NCBI GenBank assembly: GCA_018262575.1
Contig: JAGSYU010000007.1
Span: 1-64,000 of the forward strand
DNA from: Pseudomonadota bacterium
Lineage (GTDB): Bacteria; Pseudomonadota; Alphaproteobacteria; Rhizobiales; Pleomorphomonadaceae
Direction: 5' to 3'
Length of the DNA stretch: 64,000 nucleotides
Shown: positions 17,887-28,473 of the stretch, piece after piece
How the letters are laid out: the number at the start of each line of letters is the position of its first letter
Numbering within the stretch: the first letter of the stretch is position 1
Position numbers and translations under genes: made by a program
The notes under the pieces: model-generated
What the model saw: the letters and a program-made list of their open reading frames with translations, nothing else
Database searches by the model: none
What the model was told of the DNA's origin: nothing

Positions 17887-18918
17887 GTGAAATTCTCCAC
17901 CGCCGCCAGCGCCATCGTGCTCGGCCTTTCCGCCACCGGCACCGCCTTTGCCGCCGAGCAGATCCACATCGCCGGCTCTTCCACCGTTCTGCCTTATGCG
18001 AACATCGTCGCCGAAGCGTTTGCCGAGGCCAACCCGAACTTCAAGGCGCCGATCGTCGAAGGTGGCGGTACCGGCGCCGGCCTGAAGGAGTTCTGCAAGG
18101 GTGTCGGCGATGACACCACCGACATTGCCGACGCTTCCCGGGCCATCAAGGCCGAGGAACTCAACGCCTGCAAGGCGGCCGGCGTCACCGAGGTGCAGGA
18201 AATCCGCATCGGCTATGACGGCATCGTCTTTGCCTCCGACATCAAGGGCCCCGACTTCACCTTCGAGCCGGCCGACTGGTTCAGCGCCATCGGCGCCAAG
18301 GTGTTGAAGGACGGCCAGCTCGTCGACAACCCCAATGCCAAGTGGTCGGACGTCAAGGCCGGTTTCCCGGACTGGGAGATCGCCACCTACATCCCCGGCG
18401 AGAAACACGGCACGCGCGAAGTATTCGAGCTCAAGGTCCTTCTGGAAGGCTGCAAGGCCACCAAGGCTTATGACGCCTTCATCGCCTCGGGTCTCGCCAA
18501 GGCGGATGCAGAGAAGGCCTGCGCCAAGGTCCGCAAGGACGGCAAGGCGGTCGACATCGACGGCGAGTACAACGAGACGCTGGCCCGCATCGACTCCAAC
18601 AAGACCGGCATCGGCGTGTTCGGCCTCGCCTTCTACGAGAACAACAAGGACAAGCTGAAGGTCGCGACCATGTCGGGCATCGCCCCGTCGGTCGAGACTA
18701 TCGCCAAGGGCGAGTATCCGGTGTCGCGGCCGCTGTTCTTCTACGTGAAGAAGGCTCACCTCGGCGTCGTTCCGGGCCTCAAGGACTATGTCGAGTTCTT
18801 CCTCGCCGACCAGATGATCGGCCCGCGTTCGCCGGCCGTCGCCAAGGGCCTCGTCCCGGCCCCGAAGGACGAGCGCCAGAAGGTGTTGGCCGACTTCCAG
18901 GCCGGCAAGACCCTCTGA
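17887..18918 (+). CDS. pstS: Phosphate ABC transporter substrate-binding protein PstS
   Basis: 343 residues. The start is GTG at 17887, with TAGGAG 10 bases upstream. A Sec signal peptide (about 1-22, ending GTAFAA) precedes the mature start EQIHIAGSSTVLPYAN, the phosphate-binding GSSTV loop. Other ligand segments are DIADASRAIKAEE and ETIAKGEYPVSRPLFFYVKKAHLG near the C terminus. It captures periplasmic phosphate for PstCAB. It is preceded by a Pho box and followed by a strong stem-loop, a common way to make more PstS than the membrane subunits. Confidence 0.97.
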   Translation: MKFSTAASAIVLGLSATGTAFAAEQIHIAGSSTVLPYANIVAEAFAEANPNFKAPIVEGGGTGAGLKEFCKGVGDDTTDIADASRAIKAEELNACKAAGVTEVQEIRIGYDGIVFASDIKGPDFTFEPADWFSAIGAKVLKDGQLVDNPNAKWSDVKAGFPDWEIATYIPGEKHGTREVFELKVLLEGCKATKAYDAFIASGLAKADAEKACAKVRKDGKAVDIDGEYNETLARIDSNKTGIGVFGLAFYENNKDKLKVATMSGIAPSVETIAKGEYPVSRPLFFYVKKAHLGVVPGLKDYVEFFLADQMIGPRSPAVAKGLVPAPKDERQKVLADFQAGKTL

Positions 18919-18936
18919 TCGGTCTGACTTGAACAG

Positions 18937-18969
18937 GGAAGGGCCTCTTGCCGGAGGCCCTTCCTTCTT
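18937..18969 (+). terminator. Stem-loop between pstS and pstC (attenuator-like)
   Basis: A perfect 11-bp stem (18937-18947 with 18954-18964) is followed by TTCTT. It probably terminates part of the transcripts after pstS and also protects the 3' end of pstS mRNA. Confidence 0.75.
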
Positions 18970-19009
18970 GTGCCGCCGCGCTGGGCGGACGAAACATCGG
19001 GGAGGCCGT

Positions 19010-20467
19010 ATGGGTCCGCTCTGGCTGCTCGCGTTGATCGCGGGTCTTTCCTTCTTCGGCTTTGTGCTCGGCCACTGGAAGTCGGTCGTCCTGTCGGGCA
19101 AAGCGCGTGGCGCGCTCGCCGCCCGGCCCGGCTATTACGGCGCCTACGTGCTGATCTGGACGGCGATACCGGCGCTCCTCATCCTCGTCGCGCTGTCGGT
19201 CGGCAGGCCGTTTCTCATCGAGCACACCGTGCGCGTCAATCTGCCCGCGCAAGTGCTGACCAATGCCCAGCAGCTGTCGCTCGAGGTCTCCGGCGTAGAG
19301 CAAGTGGCTGCCGGCCTCAAGCTCGTGACCCCCGAAGAGCTTGAGGACATCCGCATCGGCGTCGTCGCGGCGCGTTCGGTGTTCGCCCGCCATGGACTGC
19401 CGCTCGGCGAAGACGTCAAGCCTTACCAGTTGATGGCTGCGGGAACGCTCAACCTCGTCTCGGACGGTCTCGACACCGCCATCGACGCGGCGGTGGTCGC
19501 TGCCCTCGCTTTCGGGCTGATCTTCGCCTTCGTGCGGGTAAAGCCGCGCCTCAGGGCCCGCAATCTCGTCGAGAATACCATTCTCGCACTCATGATCGCT
19601 GCGTCCTCGGTGGCCATTCTCACCACCGTCGGCATCGTTCTCAGCCTGCTGTTCCAGGCCCTACAGTTCTTCTCGATGGTGTCGCCGGCCAACTTCTACC
19701 TCGGCACTGTCTGGGATCCGCGTTTCGCCGCCGCCGGATCGACGGAAAGCGGCCAGTTCGGCTTCCTGCCGCTGTTCTGGGGTACGCTTTACATCTCCTT
19801 CTTCGCCATGCTGGTTGCCGTGCCGATCGGCCTCTACTCGGCGATTTACATGGCCGAATATGCGGGCTCGAAGGTGCGCTCGACCGCCAAGCCGTTGATC
19901 GAGATCCTGGCCGGCATTCCAACCATCGTCTACGGCTTCTTCGCCCTGACCACCGTCGGGCCGCTCATCCGCGACTATGTCGCCTTGCCGCTCGGCCTTG
20001 GCACGTCCGGCAATAATGTGCTCACCGCCGGCCTGGTGATGGGCATCATGATCATCCCCTACGTCTCCTCCCTATCCGACGACATCATCACCGCGGTGCC
20101 CCGCTCGCTGCGCGACGGCTCGCTGGCCCTCGGCGCCACCCGTTCGGAAACCACGCGGCTGGTGATCCTGCCCGCGGCGCTGCCCGGCGTGGTCGGTGCG
20201 GTGCTGCTCGCCATGTCGCGCGCCATCGGCGAGACGATGATCGTCGTGCTGGCGGCCGGCGTCGCCGCCCGCGCCTCGCTCAATCCCTTCGAGGAGATGA
20301 CCACCATCACCGTGAAGATCGTCAATCAGCTGACCGGCGACCTTGAATTCACCAGCCCGCAGACGCTGGTCGCTTTTGCACTTGGCCTCACGCTGTTCGT
20401 CATCACGCTTGGCCTCAACGTGCTGGCGCTGACCATCGTCCGCAAGTACCGGGAGCAGTACGAATGA
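19010..20467 (+). CDS. pstC: Phosphate ABC transporter permease PstC
   Basis: 485 residues, the long alphaproteobacterial form. An N-terminal region with two membrane segments and a periplasmic loop (about 1-190) precedes the permease core (about 235-480). The core contains SAIYMAEYAGSKVRSTAKPLIEILAGIPTIVYGFFAL and the EAA-type loop GSLALGATRSETTRLVILPAALPGVVGAVLL. It forms the channel with PstA. The ATG at 19010 has GGAGG 5 bases upstream. pstA begins inside its last codons (4-base overlap). Confidence 0.95.
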   Translation: MGPLWLLALIAGLSFFGFVLGHWKSVVLSGKARGALAARPGYYGAYVLIWTAIPALLILVALSVGRPFLIEHTVRVNLPAQVLTNAQQLSLEVSGVEQVAAGLKLVTPEELEDIRIGVVAARSVFARHGLPLGEDVKPYQLMAAGTLNLVSDGLDTAIDAAVVAALAFGLIFAFVRVKPRLRARNLVENTILALMIAASSVAILTTVGIVLSLLFQALQFFSMVSPANFYLGTVWDPRFAAAGSTESGQFGFLPLFWGTLYISFFAMLVAVPIGLYSAIYMAEYAGSKVRSTAKPLIEILAGIPTIVYGFFALTTVGPLIRDYVALPLGLGTSGNNVLTAGLVMGIMIIPYVSSLSDDIITAVPRSLRDGSLALGATRSETTRLVILPAALPGVVGAVLLAMSRAIGETMIVVLAAGVAARASLNPFEEMTTITVKIVNQLTGDLEFTSPQTLVAFALGLTLFVITLGLNVLALTIVRKYREQYE

Positions 20468-21801
20468 CCGAAGCCGCCTCCCACCTCCCGGCCTCCCGAC
20501 TGGGCGGCTCGGACATCCGGACCATCTCCAAGGTCGACGTGGGCCTCAAGCGCCGCTACGCCGCCGAACGACGCTTTCGTGCCTTTGGCCTCGCTGCGGT
20601 CACCATCGCCATCTGCTTTCTCGCCGTGCTGTTCGGCTCGATCATCGGACGAGGCTACACTGCTTTCCAGCAGACGCGCATCACCATGATGGTTGATTTT
20701 GACGCCGGCATCATCGCGCCGGATGGCGATCGGACATCCGCCGCGGTCATGTCGGGCGACTCCTTCCGCTTCGACGACCTGATCGCTGCGTCGCTCCAGA
20801 GGACGCTGGAACTCGACCCCAACGACGAGGACGGCCTTTACGACGGCCTCGACCTCCTTTCCAAGGGCTCCGCGCCGTTGCTGCGGACGATGATCGCCAA
20901 GGATCCCTCGCTGATCGGGACCAAGAGGACCGTCGACTTTTACGCCACCGGCGATGTCGACGCCTTCGTCAAGGGCTCGATCCGGGCCGATATCCCCGAA
21001 AGTCAGCGTCTCATCAAGGACAAGCACATCGCGCTCATCGACAGGCTGGAAAAGGAGAAGGCGCTGCATCTGGCCTTCAACACGGGCCTGTTCACAAACG
21101 GCGCCTCGACAAGGCCGGAGATGGCTGGCGTCGGCGTGGCGCTCGTCGGCTCGCTTTACATGATGCTGGTGGTTCTGGCGCTGTCGCTGCCGCTTGGCGT
21201 CGCCGGATCGATCTATCTTGAGGAATTCGCACCCAAGAACCGCTGGACCGACGTGATCGAGGTCAACATCAACAATCTCGCCGCCGTGCCATCGATCGTC
21301 TACGGCCTCTTGGGCCTCGCGGTGTTCATCAACTTCGCCCATCTGCCGCGCTCGGCAAGCCTGGTCGGTGGCCTGGTGCTGACGCTGACCACGCTGCCCA
21401 CCATCATCATCGCCACCCGCGCCGCACTGAAGGCGGTGCCGCCGTCGATCCGCGAGGCCGGCCTCGGCGTTGGCGCGTCGAAAATGCAGACCGTCTTCCA
21501 CCACGTGCTGCCGCTCGCCATGCCGGGTGTTCTCACCGGCACCATCATTGGTCTCGCCCATGCGCTTGGCGAGACGGCACCGCTGCTGATGATTGGCATG
21601 AAGGCGTTCATCGTCGACTATCCGACGACACCTTTCGACCCGGCGACGGCGCTGCCCACCCAGATCTACATGTGGGCCACCGAGCCAGAGCGCGCCTTCT
21701 CCGAGCGGACCTCGGCGGCGATCATCGTGCTGCTCGTCTTCCTGCTCGCCATGAACAGCATTGCCATTGTCCTCCGCCGCGCCTTCGAGCGCCGCTGGTA
21801 A
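20464..21801 (+). CDS. pstA: Phosphate ABC transporter permease PstA
   Basis: 445 residues. One N-terminal membrane segment and a large periplasmic loop (about 60-215, including [16 protein letters not shown]) precede the permease core (about 220-440). The core has [45 protein letters not shown] and the EAA loop [32 protein letters not shown]. It is the second membrane subunit of the Pst importer. It overlaps pstC by 4 bases (ATGA), indicating translational coupling; pstB follows after 22 bases. Confidence 0.95.
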   Translation: MTEAASHLPASRLGGSDIRTISKVDVGLKRRYAAERRFRAFGLAAVTIAICFLAVLFGSIIGRGYTAFQQTRITMMVDFDAGIIAPDGDRTSAAVMSGDSFRFDDLIAASLQRTLELDPNDEDGLYDGLDLLSKGSAPLLRTMIAKDPSLIGTKRTVDFYATGDVDAFVKGSIRADIPESQRLIKDKHIALIDRLEKEKALHLAFNTGLFTNGASTRPEMAGVGVALVGSLYMMLVVLALSLPLGVAGSIYLEEFAPKNRWTDVIEVNINNLAAVPSIVYGLLGLAVFINFAHLPRSASLVGGLVLTLTTLPTIIIATRAALKAVPPSIREAGLGVGASKMQTVFHHVLPLAMPGVLTGTIIGLAHALGETAPLLMIGMKAFIVDYPTTPFDPATALPTQIYMWATEPERAFSERTSAAIIVLLVFLLAMNSIAIVLRRAFERRW

Positions 21802-21823
21802 CCCGCTTCCGGGAGTTTCCGCT

Positions 21824-22642
<819 letters not shown>

Positions 22643-22665
22643 CCGGAAACGGCAGGAGATTTCGC

Positions 22666-23373
22666 ATGGAACATACTGTTTCCGCCTATGACGACGACCT
22701 TAAGGCGATCGCCCGCATGGTCACTGAGATCGGCGGCCTCGCCGAGCGCGCGGTGGGCGATTCGGTTGAAGCCCTGACCCGCCTCGACGTCGCCCTCGCC
22801 CAGCGGGTGATCGCCGGCGACAAGGAACTCGACCGATTGCAGCGCGACATCGAGGACAAGGCGATCCTGGTGATCGCCCGTCGCCAGCCGATGGCCAGCG
22901 ACCTCAGGGAAATCGTCGGCGCGATGCGCATCGCCAACGACCTTGAACGGGTGGGCGACCTCGCCAAGAACATTGCCAAGCGCGTTGTCGCCATCAACGG
23001 CGTCTTCCCGCACAAGCAGCTGATCACCGGCGTCGAGCATCTGTGCGAGATCGCGCTGCAGCAGCTCAAGAGGGTGCTTGACGCCTATGCCAGCCAAGAC
23101 GATCAGGCGGCTGGCGCCGTTCGCCAGCGCGACGACGAGATCGATGCGCTTTACACCTCGCTGTTCCGCGAACTCCTCACCTACATGATGGAGGACCCGC
23201 GCAACCTCACCTTCTGCATCCACCTGCTGTTCTGTGCCAAGAACATCGAGCGGATCGGCGACCACGCCACCAACATTGCCGAATCGGTGCACTATGTGGT
23301 GACGGGCCGGTCCTATGAAGACGAGCGGCCGAAGGCCGACGCCTCGATCGCCAGCACCATTGCAGGATCCTGA
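22666..23373 (+). CDS. phoU: Phosphate signalling protein PhoU
   Basis: 235 residues, two PhoU three-helix bundles. Each repeat shows a metal-binding E/DxxxD-type motif: RIANDLERVGDLAKNIAKR in the first and KNIERIGDHATNIAESVHYVVTG in the second. PhoU couples the Pst transporter to PhoR and keeps the kinase in its inhibitory state when phosphate is plentiful. It lies between pstB and phoB in one operon. GGCAGGAG precedes the start. Confidence 0.96.
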   Translation: MEHTVSAYDDDLKAIARMVTEIGGLAERAVGDSVEALTRLDVALAQRVIAGDKELDRLQRDIEDKAILVIARRQPMASDLREIVGAMRIANDLERVGDLAKNIAKRVVAINGVFPHKQLITGVEHLCEIALQQLKRVLDAYASQDDQAAGAVRQRDDEIDALYTSLFRELLTYMMEDPRNLTFCIHLLFCAKNIERIGDHATNIAESVHYVVTGRSYEDERPKADASIASTIAGS

Positions 23374-23396
23374 TTTTTCGAGAACTGAGGACGGCC

Positions 23397-24092
23397 ATGG
23401 CCAAGGTGATGATCGTCGAGGACGAGGAGGCGGTGTCGCTGATGCTGCGCTACAACCTCGAAGCCGAAGGCTTCGAGGTGGAGCAGGCTTTCCGGGGCGA
23501 TGAGGCCGATATTCGCCTCAAGGAGATTACCCCCGACCTTCTGTTGCTTGACTGGATGCTTCCCGGTCTCTCGGGAATCGAACTCTGCCGCCGCCTGCGG
23601 GCACGGCCGGAGACTGAGCGACTGCCGGTGATCATGCTGACGGCGCGCGGCGAGGAATCGGAGCGGGTCCGCGGGCTTGCCACCGGCGCCGACGACTATG
23701 TGGTAAAGCCCTTCTCGGTTCCCGAACTGATCGCCCGCGTCAAGGCGATGCTGCGGCGCGCCAAGCCGGAGACGGTATCCAGCCTCTTGACGGCCGGTGA
23801 CATCGAGCTCGACCGCGAAACGCGACGCGTCCGCCGTTCGGCACGGGAGATCCACCTCGGGCCGACCGAATTCCGGCTGCTGGAATTCCTGATGCAGTCG
23901 CCAGGCCGGGTGTTCTCGCGCGAGCAACTCCTCAACGGCGTCTGGGGTCACGACGTCTACGTCGATGAGCGCACCGTCGATGTTCACGTCGGCCGCCTCA
24001 GAAAGTCGATCAACCGTGGCCGCGCCCGCGACCCGATCCGTACGGTGCGCGGTTCCGGCTATTCCTTCGACGAGAAGTTCGCCGTCGCCTGA
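23397..24092 (+). CDS. phoB: Phosphate regulon response regulator PhoB
   Basis: 231 residues. The receiver domain (about 1-120) has the acidic pocket VEDEE, phosphoacceptor Asp in LLLLDWMLPGLSGIEL, and the K of VVKPFSVPELIARV. The winged-helix OmpR-type domain (about 130-228) has REIHLGPTEFRLLEFLMQSPGRVFSREQLLNGVWG and DERTVDVHVGRLRKSI, close to PhoB. Phosphorylated by PhoR, it would bind the Pho box at 17751. It is the final gene of the ppk2/phoR-pst cluster. Confidence 0.95.
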   Translation: MAKVMIVEDEEAVSLMLRYNLEAEGFEVEQAFRGDEADIRLKEITPDLLLLDWMLPGLSGIELCRRLRARPETERLPVIMLTARGEESERVRGLATGADDYVVKPFSVPELIARVKAMLRRAKPETVSSLLTAGDIELDRETRRVRRSAREIHLGPTEFRLLEFLMQSPGRVFSREQLLNGVWGHDVYVDERTVDVHVGRLRKSINRGRARDPIRTVRGSGYSFDEKFAVA

Positions 24093-24214
24093 GCTCTTGT
24101 CCTGCTTCAATCGTCGGCAGGCGGGAGGTCGCCGTCCGAGGTGGCTTCTTGTCGCTTACCTTCCGCGCCACGATGGTCTAGGTTCCCTCCGACCATGCTG
24201 GAGAGGGGCCTGAC

Positions 24215-25420
24215 ATGCTGGCGGGCAAGCGCATTTTGATCATCATCGGTGGCGGCATCGCCGCCTACAAGGTGCTGGACGTGATCCGGCGTCTCAAGGA
24301 GCGCGGCGCCGAGGTGCGGGCAATCCTGACGCGTTCGGCCAAAGAATTCGTGACTCCGATGACCGTGGGCGCTCTCTCCGGAGAGAAGGTGTTCAGCGAG
24401 CTGTTCGATCCCACCGAGGAGCAGGACATCGGCCACATCGTGCTGTCCCGCGATACCGACCTGATCCTGGTGGCGCCGGCCACCGCCAATCTTATGGCCC
24501 GCATGGCGAATGGCATCGCTGACGAACTCGCCACCGCCAGCTTGCTTGCCGCAGCCGCGCCGATCATCATCTGTCCGGCCATGAACCAGCGCATGTGGGC
24601 GCACCCCGCGACACAGCGCAACGCCGCGCGGCTTGCTGCCGACGGCATTCGCTTCATCGGGCCGGCCGAGGGGCGGATGGCCGAACGCGGCGAGGCCGGC
24701 GTCGGCCGTCTTTCCGAACCGATGGAGATCGTCGCCGGCGTTGAGGCCTTTTTCGCCGAGGCAGAGCAGCCCAAGGCGCTGGCCGGCCGGCATGTGCTCG
24801 TCACATCCGGCCCGACCATCGAACCGATCGACCCGGTCCGCTTCATCACCAACCGCTCCTCGGGCAAGCAGGGTCACGCCGTTGCCGCCGCTGCTGCCCG
24901 CGCCGGTGCGCGCGTGACGCTCGTCTCCGGCCCCGTCTCAATCCCTGATCCTCCAGGCGTCAGCGTCGTCCGAGTCGAAACAGCCCGTGAGATGTTCGAG
25001 GCGGTGTTCGCCGCCCTGCCAGCCGACATTGCCGTGATGGCCGCCGCCGTCTCCGATTGGCGGCCGTCCGAGGTAGCGGGCGAGAAGATCAAGAAGGTGG
25101 CTGGCGGTCCGCCACCGCTGTCCTTCATCGAAAACCCAGACATTCTGGCGACGCTCGGCCACACCGCGCAGAGGCCGGCCATTGTGGTTGGATTCGCCGC
25201 CGAAACAACCAACGTCGAGGCGAATGCCGCTCGCAAGCTCGCGGCCAAGGGCGCCGACTATATCGTGGCCAACGACGTGTCGCCGCAGGGTGGCGTGTTC
25301 GGTGGTGACCGCAACAGCGTCCGCATCCTGTCGGCGTCTGGCGTCGAGGTTTGGCCGACGCTTGCCAAGGACGAGGTCGCCGACCGGTTGATCGGGATGA
25401 TCGCCGAGCGGCTTGGCTAA
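24215..25420 (+). CDS. coaBC: Bifunctional phosphopantothenoylcysteine decarboxylase / phosphopantothenate-cysteine ligase
   Basis: 401 residues. The N-terminal flavodoxin-like CoaC half (about 1-185) has [26 protein letters not shown], the decarboxylase [20 protein letters not shown] and [16 protein letters not shown]. The C-terminal CoaB half (about 190-400) has [39 protein letters not shown] and IVANDVS. It carries out two consecutive steps of coenzyme A synthesis. The 122-bp gap after phoB suggests its own promoter. dut follows after 49 bases. Confidence 0.97.
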   Translation: MLAGKRILIIIGGGIAAYKVLDVIRRLKERGAEVRAILTRSAKEFVTPMTVGALSGEKVFSELFDPTEEQDIGHIVLSRDTDLILVAPATANLMARMANGIADELATASLLAAAAPIIICPAMNQRMWAHPATQRNAARLAADGIRFIGPAEGRMAERGEAGVGRLSEPMEIVAGVEAFFAEAEQPKALAGRHVLVTSGPTIEPIDPVRFITNRSSGKQGHAVAAAAARAGARVTLVSGPVSIPDPPGVSVVRVETAREMFEAVFAALPADIAVMAAAVSDWRPSEVAGEKIKKVAGGPPPLSFIENPDILATLGHTAQRPAIVVGFAAETTNVEANAARKLAAKGADYIVANDVSPQGGVFGGDRNSVRILSASGVEVWPTLAKDEVADRLIGMIAERLG

Positions 25421-25428
25421 GCTCTTTT

Positions 25429-25449
25429 CGATTCGCTTCCGCAACAAGC
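25429..25449 (+). repeat. Origin-region 21-bp motif, copy 1
   Basis: Contains the exact core GATTCGCTTCCG and lies in the coaBC-dut spacer, ending 20 bases before the dut start. It is the most distant copy, about 6 kb left of the putative oriC. Confidence 0.6.
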
Positions 25450-25469
25450 CTGCTTTTCAAGGATTTTCG

Positions 25470-25916
25470 ATGGTCGACGTCACCCTTCTCCGCCTGCCAC
25501 ATGCCCATGGTCTGCCGTTGCCGGCCTACCAGAGCGAGGATGCAGCAGGCCTAGACCTTGTCGCCGCCGTGGAGGAGCCAATGACATTGCTCCCGCTCGG
25601 CCGAGCATTGGTGCCAACCGGTCTCGCGCTGGCCCTGCCGCGCGGCTACGAGGCGCAGGTGCGGCCCCGCTCTGGGCTTGCCGCAAAACACGGCGTCACT
25701 GTTCTCAATTCGCCTGGCACCATCGACGCCGATTACCGCGGTGAGGTGAAGGTGATCCTTGTCAACCTGTCCGACACACCGTTCACCATTGGCCGGGGTG
25801 AGCGTATCGCCCAGATGGTGATCGCGCCGGTCAGCCATGTTCGATTGGTGGAAGCCGAGACCCTTGACGCGACAACCCGAGGAACCGGCGGCTTCGGATC
25901 AACGGGGCGTTCGTAA
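25470..25916 (+). CDS. dut: Deoxyuridine 5'-triphosphate nucleotidohydrolase (dUTPase)
   Basis: 148 residues. All five trimeric dUTPase motifs are visible: [12 protein letters not shown] (1), [12 protein letters not shown] (2), [20 protein letters not shown] (3, with catalytic Asp), [13 protein letters not shown] (4) and [11 protein letters not shown] (5). It converts dUTP to dUMP and pyrophosphate, preventing uracil in DNA. The ATG at 25470 has AAGGAT upstream; an upstream TTG would add 19 non-conserved residues. Adjacency to coaBC is common in proteobacteria. Confidence 0.97.
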   Translation: MVDVTLLRLPHAHGLPLPAYQSEDAAGLDLVAAVEEPMTLLPLGRALVPTGLALALPRGYEAQVRPRSGLAAKHGVTVLNSPGTIDADYRGEVKVILVNLSDTPFTIGRGERIAQMVIAPVSHVRLVEAETLDATTRGTGGFGSTGRS

Positions 25917-25950
25917 GATAGGGGCAATTCGTTCTCTCAATTTGCCTATC
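25917..25950 (+). terminator. Stem-loop after dut (possible terminator)
   Basis: GATAG..CAA at 25917-25927 pairs with TTGCCTATC at 25942-25950 with a two-base bulge. There is no following T tract, so it may be a processing hairpin rather than an intrinsic terminator. Confidence 0.35.
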
Positions 25951-26067
25951 TATGGTATCATTTTCCAATCCCATTGCGGGTTGCGACCTCGGTTGACTGG
26001 TGGCGTTCTGCGGTCGTCGGTAGAATGGCGTCAATTCTACAGAACCATGCACCAGCGAGGACATCCC

Positions 26068-27033
26068 ATGAGTGATCTTTCCCGCCGCGGTCGCGGCAAG
26101 ATTTACGCTTCGATTACCGATACCGTAGGCGACACTCCGCTTGTCCGCTTCGACAAGCTCGCCAAGGAGAACGGCGTCAAGGCGACCATTCTCGGCAAGC
26201 TCGAGTTCTTCAATCCGATCGCCTCGGTCAAGGACCGTATCGGCGTGGCGATGATCGAAGCGCTGGAGGCACAAGGAAAGATCAAGCCCGGCGAATCCAC
26301 CCTGATCGAGCCGACCTCGGGCAACACGGGCATCGCGCTCGCCTTCGTTGCCGCCGCCAAGGGCTATCGGCTGATCCTGGTCATGCCGGAATCGATGTCC
26401 ATCGAACGACGTAAAATGCTGAAGCTGCTCGGCGCCGAACTCGAACTGACCGAGGCGGCCAAGGGCATGAAGGGCGCCATTGCCAAGGCCGGCGAGTTGG
26501 CCGCCAGCATTCCCGGTGCCGTCATCCCGCAGCAGTTCGAAAATCCGGCCAATCCGGAGGTGCACCGCATCAGCACCGCCGAGGAGATCTGGAATGACAC
26601 CGAGGGCAAGGTCGACATCTTCGTTGCCGGCATCGGCACGGGTGGCACGATCACCGGCGTCGGCCGGGTGCTGAAGGAACGCAAGCCCGGCGTGAAGGTG
26701 GTTGCCGTCGAGCCAACCGAGAGTCCAGTGCTGTCGGGCGGCAATCCTGGCCCGCACAAGATCCAGGGCATCGGTGCCGGCTTCGTGCCGTCGGTTCTGG
26801 ACACCAAGGTTTATGACGAAGTTCTGCCGATTCCCTCGGAAGAGGCCCTGGCTACCGCCCGCCAGGTGGCGAAGCTCGAGGGCGTGCCGGTCGGCATCTC
26901 CTCGGGCGCTGCGTTGGCGGCGGCGGTCAAGCTTGGTCAACGGCCGGAAAACGCTGGCAAGACCATCGTGGTGATCGTGCCGTCCTTTGCCGAACGCTAC
27001 CTTTCGACGGCGCTGTTCGAGGGGCTCGCCTGA
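26068..27033 (+). CDS. cysK: Cysteine synthase A (O-acetylserine sulfhydrylase)
   Basis: 321 residues of a fold-type II PLP enzyme. The PLP lysine is in [19 protein letters not shown], the substrate loop is [12 protein letters not shown], and the phosphate-binding loop is [17 protein letters not shown]. It joins O-acetylserine and sulfide to make cysteine. The C-terminal residues needed for CysE binding are not assessed. The ATG at 26068 has GCGAGG upstream, and an upstream ATG adds 7 residues. Its last 37 bases overlap the convergent Nudix gene. Confidence 0.95.
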   Translation: MSDLSRRGRGKIYASITDTVGDTPLVRFDKLAKENGVKATILGKLEFFNPIASVKDRIGVAMIEALEAQGKIKPGESTLIEPTSGNTGIALAFVAAAKGYRLILVMPESMSIERRKMLKLLGAELELTEAAKGMKGAIAKAGELAASIPGAVIPQQFENPANPEVHRISTAEEIWNDTEGKVDIFVAGIGTGGTITGVGRVLKERKPGVKVVAVEPTESPVLSGGNPGPHKIQGIGAGFVPSVLDTKVYDEVLPIPSEEALATARQVAKLEGVPVGISSGAALAAAVKLGQRPENAGKTIVVIVPSFAERYLSTALFEGLA

Positions 27034-27563
27034 TCCTCGTCCGGCTTGCCGGACGTTGTGGGTGCTTTTTCAGTGGCCGGTGCCTTCAGGGTGCCGGCCG
27101 CTTTCTTTTTGGCGAGATCGACGAAGAAGGCGAGGATAAGGTCACCAACACCAGCATCCGATACCAGCGCCGCCGCATCGACGGGATTGAAGAAGCGCAC
27201 CTCGCGCTGGCCTTTTTCCTGCCAGTCATCGAGCTGACGCTCGATCGCCAGCGGGAAAACCTCGACCAGCACCTTCTCCTGGCGCTTGGGAAATTGCTTG
27301 ATGTAGGTGAAGCGACCGACCGGCTTCGGCGCGGCGCTGCCGATCAGGCCCGCTTCCTCCATCGCCTCCGTCTCGGCGCTCTCGTGCCTCTTGAGGCCTT
27401 TGATCGGCCAGCCCTTGGGCAATATCCAGCGGCCGCTGTCGCGGGTGGTGATCATCACCACCTCGTAACCGTGCGCCGTCAGACGGTAGGGCAGGGCGGC
27501 GACCTGTCGGAATTTCTCGAGCGTCGCCTTAGCCACTGCCAACCCCTTCGGAGACTTGATCAT
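26997..27563 (-). CDS. Nudix hydrolase (DIPP-like)
   Basis: 188 residues. A Nudix fold occupies about 20-140. The box reads [30 protein letters not shown]: the LPKGW and EEAG elements are present, but the arginine of the usual REUxEE is replaced by threonine (T-E-A-M-E-E). The LPKGWP opening resembles diphosphoinositol-polyphosphate or diadenosine-polyphosphate hydrolase relatives found in Hyphomicrobiales. The Lys/Ala/Pro-rich C-terminal tail is low complexity and is encoded in the overlap with cysK. Substrate unknown. Confidence 0.85.
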   Translation of the reverse strand: MIKSPKGLAVAKATLEKFRQVAALPYRLTAHGYEVVMITTRDSGRWILPKGWPIKGLKRHESAETEAMEEAGLIGSAAPKPVGRFTYIKQFPKRQEKVLVEVFPLAIERQLDDWQEKGQREVRFFNPVDAAALVSDAGVGDLILAFFVDLAKKKAAGTLKAPATEKAPTTSGKPDEDQASPSNSAVER

Positions 27564-27685
27564 CTGGCGTCTCCCATGCCGAATTGGATGGAGGGAAAGC
27601 GTCGGGGCGCTCTATGACATAATTCGCCGGCTAAGAACACCCATCGAGTCGATCGGGAAAAACCCGGCTATCCGCTGACGGCGAT

Positions 27686-28405
27686 TCAGGCTGTCTCTGT
27701 TCGCTCGCCGTCGTCAAAATAGGTGCTCCAGAGCGCCTTTTCGCCGATGGTGGCGATGAAGGCGGCATGCGCCTGCGCTTCGAGGGGAGAAAGGCGCGGC
27801 GGCAGTGGCACGGGGCGCGGCCGAAGGGCGACGCGGCCGCCCGTTTCTCCTGACGTCGCCGATTGCACGGACACCGTAAGGTCGAGGCCGGCCTGCCGTC
27901 CGCCGGTCAGCTCGAGATAGACTTCGGCCAACAGTTCGGCGTCGAGCAGAGCACCATGCTTGACGCGCTTCGACCGGTCGATGCCATATCGGTTGCAGAG
28001 TGCATCCAGGCTGGCCGGTGCGCCTGGATGCTTGCGACGGGCCATCATCAGCGTGTCGACGACCCGTTCGGTTCCGAAGGTCAAGCGGCCCGTGGCCTTC
28101 AGCTCGTAGTTGACGAAGCCCATGTCGAAGCTGGCGTTGTGGGCAACCAACTGGGCGTCGCCAACGAAGGCAACAAAGGCGTCGGCAACATCGTCAAAGC
28201 GCGGCTTGTCGGCAAGGAATGCGTCGGACAGGCCATGGACGTCGAACGCCTCCTTGGGCACCGATCGACCTGGATTGATATAGACGTGGAAATTGCGGCC
28301 GGTCGGGAAACGGTTGACGACCTCGACGCAGCCGATCTCGACGAGGCGGTCGCCGGTCTTGGGGTCTAAGCCGGTGGTTTCTGTATCGAAGATGATTTCG
28401 CGCAT
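27686..28405 (-). CDS. dnaQ: DNA polymerase III epsilon subunit (3'-5' exonuclease)
   Basis: 239 residues. The DEDDh exonuclease motifs are complete: FDTETTGLDP (ExoI), LVAHNASFDMGFVNYEL (ExoII) and KHGALLDAELLAEVYLELTGG (ExoIII, with catalytic His). It proofreads for the replicative polymerase. The C-terminal tail (about 185-239) would bind the alpha subunit. The start at 28405 is set by the conserved MREIIFDTETTG. It is the last gene of the leftward origin-flanking run ppsR-maf-aroE-coaE-dnaQ. Confidence 0.95.
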   Translation of the reverse strand: MREIIFDTETTGLDPKTGDRLVEIGCVEVVNRFPTGRNFHVYINPGRSVPKEAFDVHGLSDAFLADKPRFDDVADAFVAFVGDAQLVAHNASFDMGFVNYELKATGRLTFGTERVVDTLMMARRKHPGAPASLDALCNRYGIDRSKRVKHGALLDAELLAEVYLELTGGRQAGLDLTVSVQSATSGETGGRVALRPRPVPLPPRLSPLEAQAHAAFIATIGEKALWSTYFDDGERTETA

Positions 28406-28473
28406 GGTCGAATCCTGCCTGCCGGCAAGACGGATTTCAAGGAAATCCGGCCCGCTTGTCCCCCGGCAATTGC

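Noticed and set aside
24640-24665. Extra copy of the 21-bp motif in coaBC (CATTCGCTTCATC)
   Set aside because: Only the ATTCGCTTC part agrees; the GANTC and right half are missing. Likely codon-driven. GGATTCGCC at 25189 and CGATTCACAC at 35111 are also too weak to count.
25993-26026. Sigma-70 promoter before cysK (TTGACT...TAGAAT)
   Set aside because: The elements are good singly, but the spacer is 22 bases, too long for a normal promoter.
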